64,000 nt of DNA from Paraburkholderia flava. Its GTDB lineage: Bacteria; Pseudomonadota; Gammaproteobacteria; Burkholderiales; Burkholderiaceae. The position numbers were made by a program, and so were the translations under genes. Below, piece by piece: positions 27,194 to 36,321 of the stretch. The notes beneath the pieces were generated by a model, which worked only from the letters and a program-made list of their open reading frames with translations, made no database searches and was not told the DNA's origin. Within the stretch, counting starts at the first letter, position 1; each line of letters starts with the position of its first letter. The stretch covers positions 744,001 to 808,000 of the forward strand of contig NZ_SMRO01000001.1 in the NCBI RefSeq assembly GCF_004359985.1, written 5' to 3'.

Positions 27194-27314
27194 GTTTGTC
27201 TTCGGTATCTTGGTAGAAGGTCGCCCGCTTTTAACGCGAAGCGAAGTCGCGCAGAGGCAGAGGCGATGGTGCGATCAGGTCTGCGACCCAGAAGCGGATG
27301 AACGGCTCAGGCGC

Positions 27315-28403
27315 CTATACGATCCGCTGCATATAACCCGGCAGATCCGGTTCGGGCAGCACAGCCAGCACCTTCAATCGCTGCAGCGTGCGCTTCTGCG
27401 CCGCGCGCAAGTGATCGAGCAGCGCGTCAGCTGCGGCATCGATGTTTCCATCGAGCAAAGGCTGCAACACCGCACGATGTTCGGCGAGCGTCGCGGGATC
27501 GGGATGCAGATTGAACGCGTTGAAAAACGCGTGGTTCACGGTCAGCGGCATCAGCGCGTGATCGATCGTGCCGAGCAGCTTTTTGTTCGGTGCGTGTTGA
27601 AGACATTCGACATGCAACGTGATTTCGAGCCGCTGAAGCGCATCGGCATCGATTGAATCGGGATCGTGAATCGCCCGCTCGATCTCCGCGCAAGCGCTTT
27701 CGAGCATCTCGCGCGACAGCTTCGGATAGCTGGCGCGAAGAGCCGCCACCTCGAGCAGCATCCGCAATTCGTAATCCTGTGCGACTGCTCGCGCGGTCAG
27801 CGGTCCGGCGAGCCAATGCGAATACGACGACTTTTCCACGAGACCCGAGTCGCGCAACCGGCTCAATGCTTCGCGCACCGCGCTGCGGCTCACACCGAAC
27901 GCGGCCGCCGCTGCGCTTTCGTCGATACGGTAATGACCGAACGCAATCGCGATGGACACCACGTCTTCGAGCGCGTGATAGATGCGTTCGCTGTTCGACG
28001 GCAATTCCAGCGGCGCCTGCGCCTGTTCGAAACCCAGCGATGCTTCCGACAGCGGCGCACGCAATGGCTCGGGCGTATGGCCGTCCGGGCCGTCGGGGCC
28101 GGCCACCAGATAACCGCGCCCTTCGAAGGTATGCAGCAAACCATCGGCGTGCAGCATCTCGAATGCCTTGCGCACCGGCACGCGGCTCGTGCCGAAGATA
28201 CGCGCGACCGGCCCTTCCAGCAGCACCAGCCCGGGCGCGATACGGCCAAGCACAATCGCGCTTTTCAACTGGTCGTGGATCAGGCGATAGCGCAGCCGCT
28301 GGTCGGTATCGACCCGCGTGTCGACCTGGGTATCGATCGCGGATTCGGCTGCTGTCTCGGTATGGGGCGGCTGCTTGAGCGCCGCGCGTGCGCTTCTTGT
28401 CAT
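27315..28403 (-). CDS. GntR/FCD regulator with two winged-helix domains
   Basis: A 362-residue regulator whose N-terminal half contains two GntR-type winged helices. The first (about 40-100) reads LEGPVARIFGTSRVPVRKAF; the second (about 140-200) reads AAAFGVSRSAVREALSRLRD. A helical FCD ligand-binding domain (about 210-345) follows, with the Asp/His pattern DYELRMLLE and EHRAVLQPLLDG. Normal FadR-type proteins have one winged helix and are about 230-250 residues. It is the last gene of the catabolic cluster, separated by 20 bases from the upstream gene, and probably senses the pathway substrate. Confidence 0.88.
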   Translation of the reverse strand: MTRSARAALKQPPHTETAAESAIDTQVDTRVDTDQRLRYRLIHDQLKSAIVLGRIAPGLVLLEGPVARIFGTSRVPVRKAFEMLHADGLLHTFEGRGYLVAGPDGPDGHTPEPLRAPLSEASLGFEQAQAPLELPSNSERIYHALEDVVSIAIAFGHYRIDESAAAAAFGVSRSAVREALSRLRDSGLVEKSSYSHWLAGPLTARAVAQDYELRMLLEVAALRASYPKLSREMLESACAEIERAIHDPDSIDADALQRLEITLHVECLQHAPNKKLLGTIDHALMPLTVNHAFFNAFNLHPDPATLAEHRAVLQPLLDGNIDAAADALLDHLRAAQKRTLQRLKVLAVLPEPDLPGYMQRIV

Positions 28404-28423
28404 GGTCGGATCATGGTACGGCG

Positions 28424-29644
28424 TCAGGCGCGCATGAATTCGTTCCAGCGGCGCACCAGGTAGTTATGCTCGTCCATCACGGAATCCCAAACGGCGATGC
28501 GGCCCATGCGCGCAATGTAATTACCGCCGTCGCGCTGCTGGCCGGCTCTGACCAGATGCTTGCTGGTCGGTCCGGGTAATTCCGCTTCGGCGGGTTTGCC
28601 ATCGTACCAGTAAGCCCATTCGGCGTCGTTCATATGGCCGCGCGAACGCTCGGGGTTCGAGATGTAAAAGCCCTGTCGCGCCATCGTCGCGCCGGCCCAG
28701 CCGTCGAGCCACCAGTTCAGATAGTCATAAGCAGCGTCGAGTACGCGGCCACGTGCGCAGCGCGACAGCGCCATGCCGCCGAACCACGCGCGATACCCTT
28801 CGTACGGCCTCGCCAGCCGGAACCGCAAGCCGGCGCGCTCCAGCTCGACCGTCGCCGGCGACCAGATACTTTGAATCGCGACCTTGCCCGCGATCATCAG
28901 TTGCGCAGCTTCCGCGTAGCTCGACCAGAACCCGGCGAAATGGCCGCGTCGTTTGAAGTCGATCAGCGTCGCGATCAGGCCGTCGATTTCTTCGATCGTC
29001 AGATTGCCGATGTCGGCGAAGGTCATCAGGCCCGCTGCTTCGACAGCGAGCGCGGCGTCGATCGCGCCGATTGCCGCGTCGGCCTGCAGGGCGACTCGCC
29101 CGCTCAGTTCGGGCGCGAGCAGCCACGCCCAGCTTTCCGGTGTGGCCTGCAGCGCAGGCGGCAACGCGTCTTCCAGATAGACGAAGCTGTCCGCGTTATG
29201 CGTCAGCGGCAGCATGCTGATGCGATCCGTCGGCGCGCGCGCGAGCGAATTGTCCGGCTGCACGTAGAGGCGATCGACCGGCACGCTGCCCGCATTCGTG
29301 CACGCATGGTCGTCGAGCTGGCCGGTGCGCGGCAACGAGTTGATCTCGTCCCATCTGCCGATCCGCGCGATGTCGATCGGCTGCAACGCACGCGCCGGCC
29401 ACAGACAGTCGATGCTGTGAAACCACTGGTCGTAGACTTCGTAGCTTTCCGGGTGCATGACGCCCACGCGCTGCACGGCAGAGCCGTCATCGACGATAAA
29501 GCGCAGCTTGATCCCGAGATCCTGCTCTGCCCGTTTGCGAATATGTTCCTGCAGCGTGACCGTGGTGCCGAGCACGCGCAATTCGATCTTCGCCGGATGC
29601 ACGGCGGCCGAGGCAGGTCTGGAAGACGTCGACTTGGGTTTCAA
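28424..29644 (-). CDS. ABC solute-binding-like protein lacking a signal peptide
   Basis: A 406-residue protein of the PotD/PotF-like extracellular solute-binding fold: an N-terminal ELRVLGTTVTLQEHIRKRAE strand-helix, an inter-lobe LPLTHNADSFVYLEDAL region, and the C-terminal YLNWWLDGWAGATMARQGFY helix seen in spermidine/putrescine-binding relatives. The N-terminus (MKPKSTSSRPASAAVHPAKI) has no hydrophobic core, twin-arginine motif or lipobox, so it is not evidently exported. No ABC permease or ATPase is nearby. The start overlaps the CobW-type gene stop by 4 bases, so it is translationally coupled to a metal GTPase; a cytoplasmic binding or enzyme-like role is possible. Confidence 0.82.
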   Translation of the reverse strand: MKPKSTSSRPASAAVHPAKIELRVLGTTVTLQEHIRKRAEQDLGIKLRFIVDDGSAVQRVGVMHPESYEVYDQWFHSIDCLWPARALQPIDIARIGRWDEINSLPRTGQLDDHACTNAGSVPVDRLYVQPDNSLARAPTDRISMLPLTHNADSFVYLEDALPPALQATPESWAWLLAPELSGRVALQADAAIGAIDAALAVEAAGLMTFADIGNLTIEEIDGLIATLIDFKRRGHFAGFWSSYAEAAQLMIAGKVAIQSIWSPATVELERAGLRFRLARPYEGYRAWFGGMALSRCARGRVLDAAYDYLNWWLDGWAGATMARQGFYISNPERSRGHMNDAEWAYWYDGKPAEAELPGPTSKHLVRAGQQRDGGNYIARMGRIAVWDSVMDEHNYLVRRWNEFMRA

Positions 29645-30747
29645 TGAACCGCTTCTTCAAGGTGATGTTGGAACCGTGCATACGACGCTTCTATCGCGTC
29701 GCGCGCCAGGCCCTCGGTGATGAACACGAGCTGCGAACTGCGCTCCGCGTTCGACGAGGCCGCAGGCCACGCATCCAGATGCAGCACCGGATGGACCAGA
29801 TGCTGCACGGCATGGAGCACAGCCGGTCGATCCGATCCCGCGATGGACAGCAGCCCTTTGACGCGCAAAATCTTATCACCGTGACGGTTGAGCAGCATCG
29901 TGAACCAGAGCGTGAAGACCTGCCAGTCGATGGGCTCGTCTATTCGCATGCAGAAAGACTGGATGGGTGCGGTGTCGCTTGAACGGGGTACTCCGCGATG
30001 CGCAAGCGGACCGTTCGCCGCCTCGTCCTGATTCTGGTTCGCCAAACGCTGGGCCCGCCCGAGTCGTCCGATCAGATCGATCGAACTCGCCGATGCAAAC
30101 AACATGTCGAGCAACGCACGTCCGCGCTGTCCCTTATCGCGATCGATACCGGTTGCGCTCGATGCCTCTCCGCGAATCAGAATATCGGCTGCTGGATTGA
30201 GCGCCGCGAGCGAAGCGGCCAACTCCCGCAGATGCGTGTCATCGACGAGATCGGACTTGCTGACAAGCAACCGGTCCGCAGCCGTCACCTGCGCGAGCCA
30301 TTCCGGATAGCGTGCCTGCTGCTCGGTAGCGTTCACCGCATCGACAACGGTGATCGTCGCATTCAACGCGTAATGGCTGCGAATCACGGGATCGGCGAGC
30401 AGGGTCGCGACAATCGGTGCGGGCGTGGCCAGCCCCGTCGTCTCCAGCACGACGCGCGTGAACGGCGGCACGTCGCCGCGAGCGCGCTGCGAGAAAAGCG
30501 TCGCGAGCGCGTCCTTCAACTCGCCCCGGATCGAACAGCATACGCAGCCGTTATCGAGCAGAACGGTTCGCGCATCCACCTCGCCGATCAGCAGATGATC
30601 CAGACCGACGTCGCCGAATTCGTTCACGAGAACGGCGGTGTCGCGCGCGGCGTCGCCGCGCAGCACATCGGCGAGCAACGTCGATTTGCCGCTGCCGAGA
30701 AATCCGGTGACGAGCGTCAGCGGCAGGATGTCGTAGCTCAGACTCAT
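29641..30747 (-). CDS. COG0523 (CobW/YjiA-type) GTP-dependent metallochaperone
   Basis: A 368-residue G3E-family GTPase. It shows Walker A GFLGSGKST (about 15-23), NEFGDVGLDH (about 42-51), the metal-binding CVCC (about 68-71, family consensus CxCC), ETTGLATPAP and the guanine-specificity motif SKSDL, followed by a CobW C-terminal domain. Family members deliver zinc, cobalt or iron to client metalloenzymes. Start and stop overlap the neighbouring genes by 4 bases on both sides, so production is tied to the operon. The NodB-fold hydrolase upstream is the obvious candidate client; that is inference. Confidence 0.93.
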   Translation of the reverse strand: MSLSYDILPLTLVTGFLGSGKSTLLADVLRGDAARDTAVLVNEFGDVGLDHLLIGEVDARTVLLDNGCVCCSIRGELKDALATLFSQRARGDVPPFTRVVLETTGLATPAPIVATLLADPVIRSHYALNATITVVDAVNATEQQARYPEWLAQVTAADRLLVSKSDLVDDTHLRELAASLAALNPAADILIRGEASSATGIDRDKGQRGRALLDMLFASASSIDLIGRLGRAQRLANQNQDEAANGPLAHRGVPRSSDTAPIQSFCMRIDEPIDWQVFTLWFTMLLNRHGDKILRVKGLLSIAGSDRPAVLHAVQHLVHPVLHLDAWPAASSNAERSSQLVFITEGLARDAIEASYARFQHHLEEAVH

Positions 30748-31043
30748 GGTGTGTTCGCGTCGTCGATGAACAGCGTCAGCGGGTCGAGCGGATGTCCGAG
30801 CATGCGCTCGGCAACGCGCCACACCTGAGCGAAGTCGCCGACGAGTTCGCTTGCACCCGTCGGCGACGACAGAATGAACGACTGCCCGTGGAAGTCGTCG
30901 AGTTTTAGCCGGAACGGCACCAGCACGCGATTGGCCAGCGCCGCCTGGATAAGACGTTGCCGACGCGGATTCGCGCCCGCCACCGGCGCGGTGGTATTCG
31001 ACCAGTGATCGCCGCCGCCGAGCAATCCGCACATGCCGCACAT
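30744..31043 (-). CDS. Small protein with N-terminal CGMCG motif
   Basis: A 99-residue protein beginning MCGMCGLLGGGDHWSN; the two Cys of CGMCG and the His nearby look like a metal- or redox-binding N-terminus that needs no maturation. The rest is a small alpha/beta-like domain with no named family. The start follows GGAGGG; the stop overlaps the COG0523 GTPase start by 4 bases, so the two are translated together. A metal donor or acceptor partner for the GTPase is a reasonable guess, but nothing in the sequence proves it. Confidence 0.8.
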   Translation of the reverse strand: MCGMCGLLGGGDHWSNTTAPVAGANPRRQRLIQAALANRVLVPFRLKLDDFHGQSFILSSPTGASELVGDFAQVWRVAERMLGHPLDPLTLFIDDANTP

Positions 31044-31072
31044 GCTGTTCCCTCCGGTGGATCAATACGGTT

Positions 31073-31831
31073 TCATGGCATCACGTCGCCGGAATTCGGC
31101 CCGAGCGTCTGGCCGACAAACAGGTTGCCGCCCGGATCCGATGCGAGCAGCAACGCGGTGGGAGCGACCTCGTCCGCGTAGCCAAAACGCCGCAACGGCA
31201 ATTCCGCCGACTTCGCCTGCTTCCATGCCGCGCTGATGCCATCGACGAGCGGCGTCTCGATCGGTCCCGGCGCAATCGCATTCACCAGCACGTTGTCGGG
31301 CGCGACCTCCAGCGCGAGCGACTTCGTAAAGCCGATCACGCCCGCCTTCGCCGCCGAGTAGTGAGACAGCTCCGCGCCACCTTTGATACCCAGTTGCGAC
31401 GCAACGTTGATCACCCGACCCCAGCGTTGCGCGGTCATGAAAGGCAACGCACGCCGTGTACACAGGAACACGCTGCGCAGATCGACGCGGAGCATGTCGT
31501 CCCACATCGCCGTGGTGAGCTCGGTGCAACGCGCCTGCGTCAGCATGCCGGCGTTGTTCACGAGGATATCGATACCGCCGAACGCCTCAACACAACGATC
31601 GACGATACGGTTCGCACCTGCCTCATCGCCGACATCTGCCTGCACCGTTTCGACGGTCGCACCGGTTGCGCGGCACGCGTCGGCCTGGACCGCAAGACGC
31701 GCCGCATCGCGATCCGCAAGCAGCAAACGCGCGCCGGACTCGGCGTAAAGACGCGCGATCGCCGCGCCGATGCCGCTTGCCGCACCGGTCACGACGGCGC
31801 GTCGACCATCGAGTGAAAATAAACTGCTCAT
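31073..31831 (-). CDS. SDR family oxidoreductase
   Basis: A 252-residue classical SDR starting MSSLFSLDGRRAVVTGAASGIG. It has TGAASGIGAA, NNAGML, INVASQLG (catalytic Ser in NVAS) and YSAAKAGVIGFTKSLA (Tyr-x3-Lys). The C-terminus SDPGGNLFVGQTLGPNSGDVMP departs from the usual GxxxxVDGG ending. It lies 13 bases after the preceding SDR in the catabolic operon. It probably oxidises or reduces a hydroxy/keto intermediate or product of the same pathway. Confidence 0.9.
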   Translation of the reverse strand: MSSLFSLDGRRAVVTGAASGIGAAIARLYAESGARLLLADRDAARLAVQADACRATGATVETVQADVGDEAGANRIVDRCVEAFGGIDILVNNAGMLTQARCTELTTAMWDDMLRVDLRSVFLCTRRALPFMTAQRWGRVINVASQLGIKGGAELSHYSAAKAGVIGFTKSLALEVAPDNVLVNAIAPGPIETPLVDGISAAWKQAKSAELPLRRFGYADEVAPTALLLASDPGGNLFVGQTLGPNSGDVMP

Positions 31832-31844
31832 TCGAATACGCTCC

Positions 31845-32636
31845 TTAGCCGGGCCAGCGCACAGTGAGGCCACCGTCGGCAACGATCGACTGGCCGGTGA
31901 TATAAGACGCATCGTCGCTCGTGAGGAAGCGGATCAGCCTCGCGATTTCCTCCGGACGGCCGACCCGTTGCAGCGGAATGGCGCGTGCCGCGTCACGCAG
32001 ACCTTCGGGGCCGAGCGAGTTCACGGGATCGAGCGATTGCGGTGTTTCGATCAGCCCTGGAATCACCGCGTTGCAGCGCACGCCGCGCGGCGCGAGTTCC
32101 ATTGCGACCGCACGGCACAAACCGGGCACCCCGGCCTTCGCGGCCGAATAATGCGCGTGCTGCTCCCAGCCGTAGACCCCTCCGGCGATCGATGAGATGG
32201 CGACCATCGCGCCGTGCTCCCCGATATGCCGGGCGGCCGCGCGAAACGTCCGCATCACGCCCGAGAGATCCACGTCGAGCATCTCGAACCATTGTTCGTC
32301 ACGCATCTCGACGAGCGCGGCCTGCCGCAGCAAACCCGCGTTGGCGACGGCGTAATCGAGCCGGCCGAAGCGGTCGACGGCCGCTTGTGCAAAAGCATCG
32401 ACCTCTTCCGCCGACGTGACGTCGACGGCCTGCATCACACACTCACCGCCCGCTTCGCGTACCGCGCGTTCGGTCTGCGCGGGGTCGTGCGGATCGCCGG
32501 GGAAATACCCGCCAACAACCGCCACGCCGATCTGCGCATACGCCACCGCCAGCGCCTGTCCGATCCCGCTCGCCGCGCCGGTCACGATAGCGACGCGTTG
32601 CGGTTTTCCATTCGATGCGCCTGAACTCACGGTCAT
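31845..32636 (-). CDS. SDR family oxidoreductase
   Basis: A 263-residue classical SDR. TGAASGIGQA, ANAGLL (in place of NNAG), AISSIAGG and YSAAKAGVPGLCRAVA are visible, ending with the standard ITGQSIVADGGLTVRWPG. The first residues MTVSSGASNGK are variable. The start overlaps the MFS transporter's stop by 4 bases, showing translational coupling in the operon. It is clearly different from the SDR that follows (they are not recent duplicates), so two separate redox steps are likely. Confidence 0.9.
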   Translation of the reverse strand: MTVSSGASNGKPQRVAIVTGAASGIGQALAVAYAQIGVAVVGGYFPGDPHDPAQTERAVREAGGECVMQAVDVTSAEEVDAFAQAAVDRFGRLDYAVANAGLLRQAALVEMRDEQWFEMLDVDLSGVMRTFRAAARHIGEHGAMVAISSIAGGVYGWEQHAHYSAAKAGVPGLCRAVAMELAPRGVRCNAVIPGLIETPQSLDPVNSLGPEGLRDAARAIPLQRVGRPEEIARLIRFLTSDDASYITGQSIVADGGLTVRWPG

Positions 32637-33970
32637 TTGCTTTCCTCGGGATTGACGTGTTTCGCAAAAAAGATCAGCGCGCCGGACAGGAAACACGGCA
32701 CCGCGCCAAACCACACCGCCGCGTGCATCCAGTCGCCGCCATGATTGAGCATCGCGGTCACACCGACGCCCGCGAGAATCGCGCCGATCGGACCCATTGC
32801 GTGAACGATCGAACTGCCGGTGCCGCGAATGGCGGTCGGATAGCTCTCGCCGATAAAAAACAGCGCAGCCGAATACGGTCCGATCAGGAAGAACAGGCCG
32901 AGGCTATACAGCGCGACGACAACACCCGTGCTGCTCGGCCCCATCAACATGCCGGCGAACACGAGACCGCCGAGCATCCAGCCGATCGCAAGCGTGTTGC
33001 GTCGGCCGATCTTGTCGCCGATCCAGCCGTGGCTCAGATAGCCGCAATAACCGACGACGTTGGACAGCACGAGAATCAGCAGCGAGCTTTCGAACGACAC
33101 GTTATGCACACGCGTCAGCACCGTCGTGCCCAACACACTGAACACCTGGATCGCGGACCAGTTCAGCAGGATGCCGCCGCCGAGCACCAGCGTCGCACGC
33201 AGCGACGTGCCGCGAAACGCTTCGCGCAGACCGGCGCGGCTGTGCTGCTCATAGTCCACCCGATGTTCGCCTGCGAGCGTTCGCGCGGCGCTGTCGTTGC
33301 CCGCTTCGCGCAGCGACTTGATACGCTTGTGCAGCAGGAACTGCGGGCTTTCCTTCAGACGCCGCGTCATGAAGAAGATCACGATGGCCGGGAACGTCGC
33401 GAAGATAAAACAGCCTTGCCAGCCGATGCGCGGCAGCAGCAGCGCCGTCAAACCGGACGCGATCAGCGCGCCAATCGGCCAGCCGCCCTGCACGAGGCTA
33501 TAGATAAATCCCTTGTTGCGATTCAGACGCGGATCGTTCGCCGCCGAATACAGTTCGTTGAGATAGGTCGCGTTGACGGTTTCCTCGGCATAGCCCAGTC
33601 CCGACAGCGAGCGGATCAGTACGAGCGGCCACTGTCCGAGCGCGCCGCCCACTACCGTCAGCCCCGAGCATAGCGCCGCGCCTGCCACGGTCCACAGAAG
33701 ACCCGCCTTGCGTCCGGCACGATCCAGCACCGGCCCGATCCCAAACGCAATCACCGCTGTGCCGATCGCGACAAACGTCGCGATCTCGGCTTGCATCGCC
33801 GCGTCCCATCCGTAGTGCGTACCGATCTGCGGCAACAACGTGCCGAACAAAATAAAATCGTAGACGGCAAACACCCACGCGAAAAACGCTACAACGGTTG
33901 CGCGTTTCACATCGACCGGCAAAATCTTTTCCAGCACGAAGCCGGACGCAGCGAGCGGATTTTCTTTCAT
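32633..33970 (-). CDS. MFS transporter, likely carboxylate/amide importer
   Basis: A 445-residue, 12-helix major facilitator of the metabolite:proton symporter/sialate-like type. Motif A-like sequences are GPVLDRAGRKAG (after helix 2) and GWIGDKIGRRNTL (after helix 8), with a long charged central loop (RLKESPQFLLHKRIKSL). It sits inside the catabolic operon between the hydrolases and the SDRs, so it probably imports the substrate. The family mostly carries organic acids, which would suit a cyclic imide or its half-amide. Confidence 0.9.
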   Translation of the reverse strand: MKENPLAASGFVLEKILPVDVKRATVVAFFAWVFAVYDFILFGTLLPQIGTHYGWDAAMQAEIATFVAIGTAVIAFGIGPVLDRAGRKAGLLWTVAGAALCSGLTVVGGALGQWPLVLIRSLSGLGYAEETVNATYLNELYSAANDPRLNRNKGFIYSLVQGGWPIGALIASGLTALLLPRIGWQGCFIFATFPAIVIFFMTRRLKESPQFLLHKRIKSLREAGNDSAARTLAGEHRVDYEQHSRAGLREAFRGTSLRATLVLGGGILLNWSAIQVFSVLGTTVLTRVHNVSFESSLLILVLSNVVGYCGYLSHGWIGDKIGRRNTLAIGWMLGGLVFAGMLMGPSSTGVVVALYSLGLFFLIGPYSAALFFIGESYPTAIRGTGSSIVHAMGPIGAILAGVGVTAMLNHGGDWMHAAVWFGAVPCFLSGALIFFAKHVNPEESK

Positions 33971-34009
33971 TATTGCTCTCCCATAGGGGTAGACAGAGAT
34001 CGATGTGGT

Positions 34010-34894
34010 CTATTTCCCGCGCGGATGGCGGGTGAGGAAGTCATCGGCGATTTCATCGCAGGTGCAGAACCGCACGCCTTCATGCGAGCGGAAATACTCG
34101 ATCAACCGCTCGAGCATCAACAGCACTTGCGGGCGCCCTGACACGTCGGGATGGATCGTGATGGGGAACACCGCGTAGTCGTCATGCTCGCGGTACACCC
34201 AGTCGAACTGATCGCGCCACATCTGTTCGATGTCGCGCGGGTTCACGAAGCCATGACTGTTCGGCGACTTCTTGATGAACATCATCGGCGGCAGGTCGTC
34301 GAGATACCAGTTGGCGGGAATCTCGACCAGATCGGTTTCCTGGCCACGCACGAGCGGCTTCATCCACGCGCTCGGGTGTTTGCTGTAGTCGATCTTCGTC
34401 CACGTGTCGCCCACGCGTACGTAGTACGGGTGGAAATCGTTGTGCATCAGGCTGTGGTCGTACTTGATGCCCTTTTTCACCAGCAGCTCGTTCGATACCG
34501 GGCTGAACTCCCACCAAGGCGCGACGTAACCCGTCGGACGCCGTCCCGACAATTGCGTGACCAGTTCGATGCTGCGATCGAGCACGGCCTCTTCCTGCTC
34601 CGGCGTCATCGCAATCGGGTTTTCATGGCTGTAGCCGTGAATGCCGATCTCGTGCCCTGCGTCCGCGACCGCCTTCATCTGCTGCGGAAAAGTTTCGATC
34701 GAATGGCCGGGGATAAACCATGTCGTCCTGATCTTCTCGCGCTCGAACAGTTTGAGCAGACGCATCGATCCGACTTCGCCGGCGAACAGGCCGCGCGAGA
34801 TGTCGTCGGGTGAATCCTCGCCGCTGTATGAACCGAGCCAGCCGGCTACAGCGTCGACGTCGATACCGAATGCCACCAGAATTTCCTTGGCCAT
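34010..34894 (-). CDS. NodB-fold hydrolase, probable cyclic imide hydrolase (imidase)
   Basis: A 294-residue polysaccharide-deacetylase-family protein without signal peptide. Metal-site features are FGIDVDAV (Asp12, Asp14), [11 protein letters not shown] (His81, His86, His90) and a C-terminal ITIHPD (His248). It has the aromatic APWWEFSP stretch and conserved [17 protein letters not shown] cytoplasmic NodB-fold enzyme of this length, next to an amidase, fits the bacterial imidases (from memory, Pseudomonas putida YZ-26 imidase is about 293 residues and zinc-dependent) better than a glycan deacetylase. It would open cyclic imides to half-amides. An allantoinase-like (PuuE) activity is an alternative. 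Confidence 0.8.
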   Translation of the reverse strand: MAKEILVAFGIDVDAVAGWLGSYSGEDSPDDISRGLFAGEVGSMRLLKLFEREKIRTTWFIPGHSIETFPQQMKAVADAGHEIGIHGYSHENPIAMTPEQEEAVLDRSIELVTQLSGRRPTGYVAPWWEFSPVSNELLVKKGIKYDHSLMHNDFHPYYVRVGDTWTKIDYSKHPSAWMKPLVRGQETDLVEIPANWYLDDLPPMMFIKKSPNSHGFVNPRDIEQMWRDQFDWVYREHDDYAVFPITIHPDVSGRPQVLLMLERLIEYFRSHEGVRFCTCDEIADDFLTRHPRGK

Positions 34895-34954
34895 CTTTGT
34901 TTCTCCTTCGTTCGAATGTGCAGCGAATGGTGAGTGAGCGACGTGCGCGTATTA

Positions 34955-36307
34955 TCAACGCACGGCGACTTCGACTGCCGATGCGATGCGCAGCAACGCG
35001 TCGTCGTCGTGCTGTGCGCGCATGAGTTGCACGCCGGTTGGGAGACCGCTTGCGTCGACGCCGGACGGCATCGCAAACGCAGGGGTATCGAGGAAGCTGC
35101 CGAGCATGGTGATCGCGAGCGTCTGCAGGTTCACGCGTGCGAACAGATCGGGATCGCTTTCGAGTGGCGCGAGCAACGGAGCGACGTGCGGGGTCGTGGG
35201 CATGACGAGCGTCGCGCCTGCGGTTTCTTTGGCGAATGCGTCGATCAATTCGCCGCGTCGCGCGAGGAGGTACGCGAGGCGGTCCGACGCAACCGCGCGA
35301 TTCGCTTCGAGGCGCACACGTACGCGCTGATCGATTCGACTCGCGTCCGGCGAATCGAGTAACGCGCGATGCATCGCAAACGCTTCGAGTCCGCCTAGCC
35401 AGCCGTAATCGCGAATCAGATCGCGCACGTCGGCAAGCACGCCGAGTGGCTTCCGTTCGATCACCGCGCCGGCCTCTTCCAGGCGCATCACGAAGCGTTC
35501 GAAGTTTTCGGCAACGATCGACGTCACCGCATAACGCTCGAACAGATCCGGATCGACGATAAAACGTGCGCCGGTCAATGCAGCGGTATCGGTCGACGAT
35601 GGCGGCTGGTTGGCACGCACGGCGGCATCGAACGCGATGCAGTCCGCTACGTTCGCGGCAAGCGGCCCGCACGTGTCCAGCGTCGCCGACAACGCGACCA
35701 TGCCGTCGCGCGAGTACCGGTCCGCGCTGGCGCGATAGCCGGTGAGACCGTTGAACGCGCTCGGCACGCGGATCGAGCCGCCGGTGTCGGTGCCGATTGC
35801 AATCGGCACGATGCCCGACGCCACCGCGACTGCTGCGCCGGATGACGATCCACCTGGCACGCGTCGGCCGCTATCGAGTGATGGATTGATCGCCGTCCCG
35901 AAGTGCGGATTCAGGCCAAGCCCCGAGAATGCAAATTCGCTCAACCCCGTCTTGCCGATGCACACCATGCCCGCATGCGTGCCGGCGGCGACCAGCGGTG
36001 CATCCTCGGCGGCATTCGGATGCTCGGCGAAGACGGCGGACCCGGCGGTCGTAACGGTGCCTGCGATATCGAAGAGATCTTTCCAGGCGACCGGTACGCC
36101 ATCGAGTGCGCTCAGGGGCCGCCCTTCGCGCCAGCGTCGCGCGGACGCGGCGGCTTCGCGCCGCGCGCGCTCCGCCGTGACGGCGAGAAACACGGCGGGC
36201 GCCTCAAGCGCCTTCAGCAACGCGGCTTCTGCCACCTCGACCGGATCGGCTTCGCCAACCGCATACGCACGGGACAGCTCGATCGCGGTGATAACGGGAG
36301 TGGGCAT
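34955..36307 (-). CDS. Amidase signature family hydrolase (possible half-amidase)
   Basis: A 450-residue amidase. The catalytic triad is visible: Lys76 in VAWKDLF, the cis-Ser in GGSSSGAAVAV (about 155) and the nucleophile Ser178 in TDTGGSIRVPSAF. The start at ATG 36307 is chosen because AGGA sits just upstream; the earlier ATG at 36322 has none. It is the first gene of the nine-gene cluster and directly precedes the imidase-like hydrolase, so it may hydrolyse the half-amide to a dicarboxylate and ammonia. Other amides, or carbamoyl compounds, remain possible. Confidence 0.88.
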   Translation of the reverse strand: MPTPVITAIELSRAYAVGEADPVEVAEAALLKALEAPAVFLAVTAERARREAAASARRWREGRPLSALDGVPVAWKDLFDIAGTVTTAGSAVFAEHPNAAEDAPLVAAGTHAGMVCIGKTGLSEFAFSGLGLNPHFGTAINPSLDSGRRVPGGSSSGAAVAVASGIVPIAIGTDTGGSIRVPSAFNGLTGYRASADRYSRDGMVALSATLDTCGPLAANVADCIAFDAAVRANQPPSSTDTAALTGARFIVDPDLFERYAVTSIVAENFERFVMRLEEAGAVIERKPLGVLADVRDLIRDYGWLGGLEAFAMHRALLDSPDASRIDQRVRVRLEANRAVASDRLAYLLARRGELIDAFAKETAGATLVMPTTPHVAPLLAPLESDPDLFARVNLQTLAITMLGSFLDTPAFAMPSGVDASGLPTGVQLMRAQHDDDALLRIASAVEVAVR

Positions 36308-36321
36308 CGATTCCTGATCCA

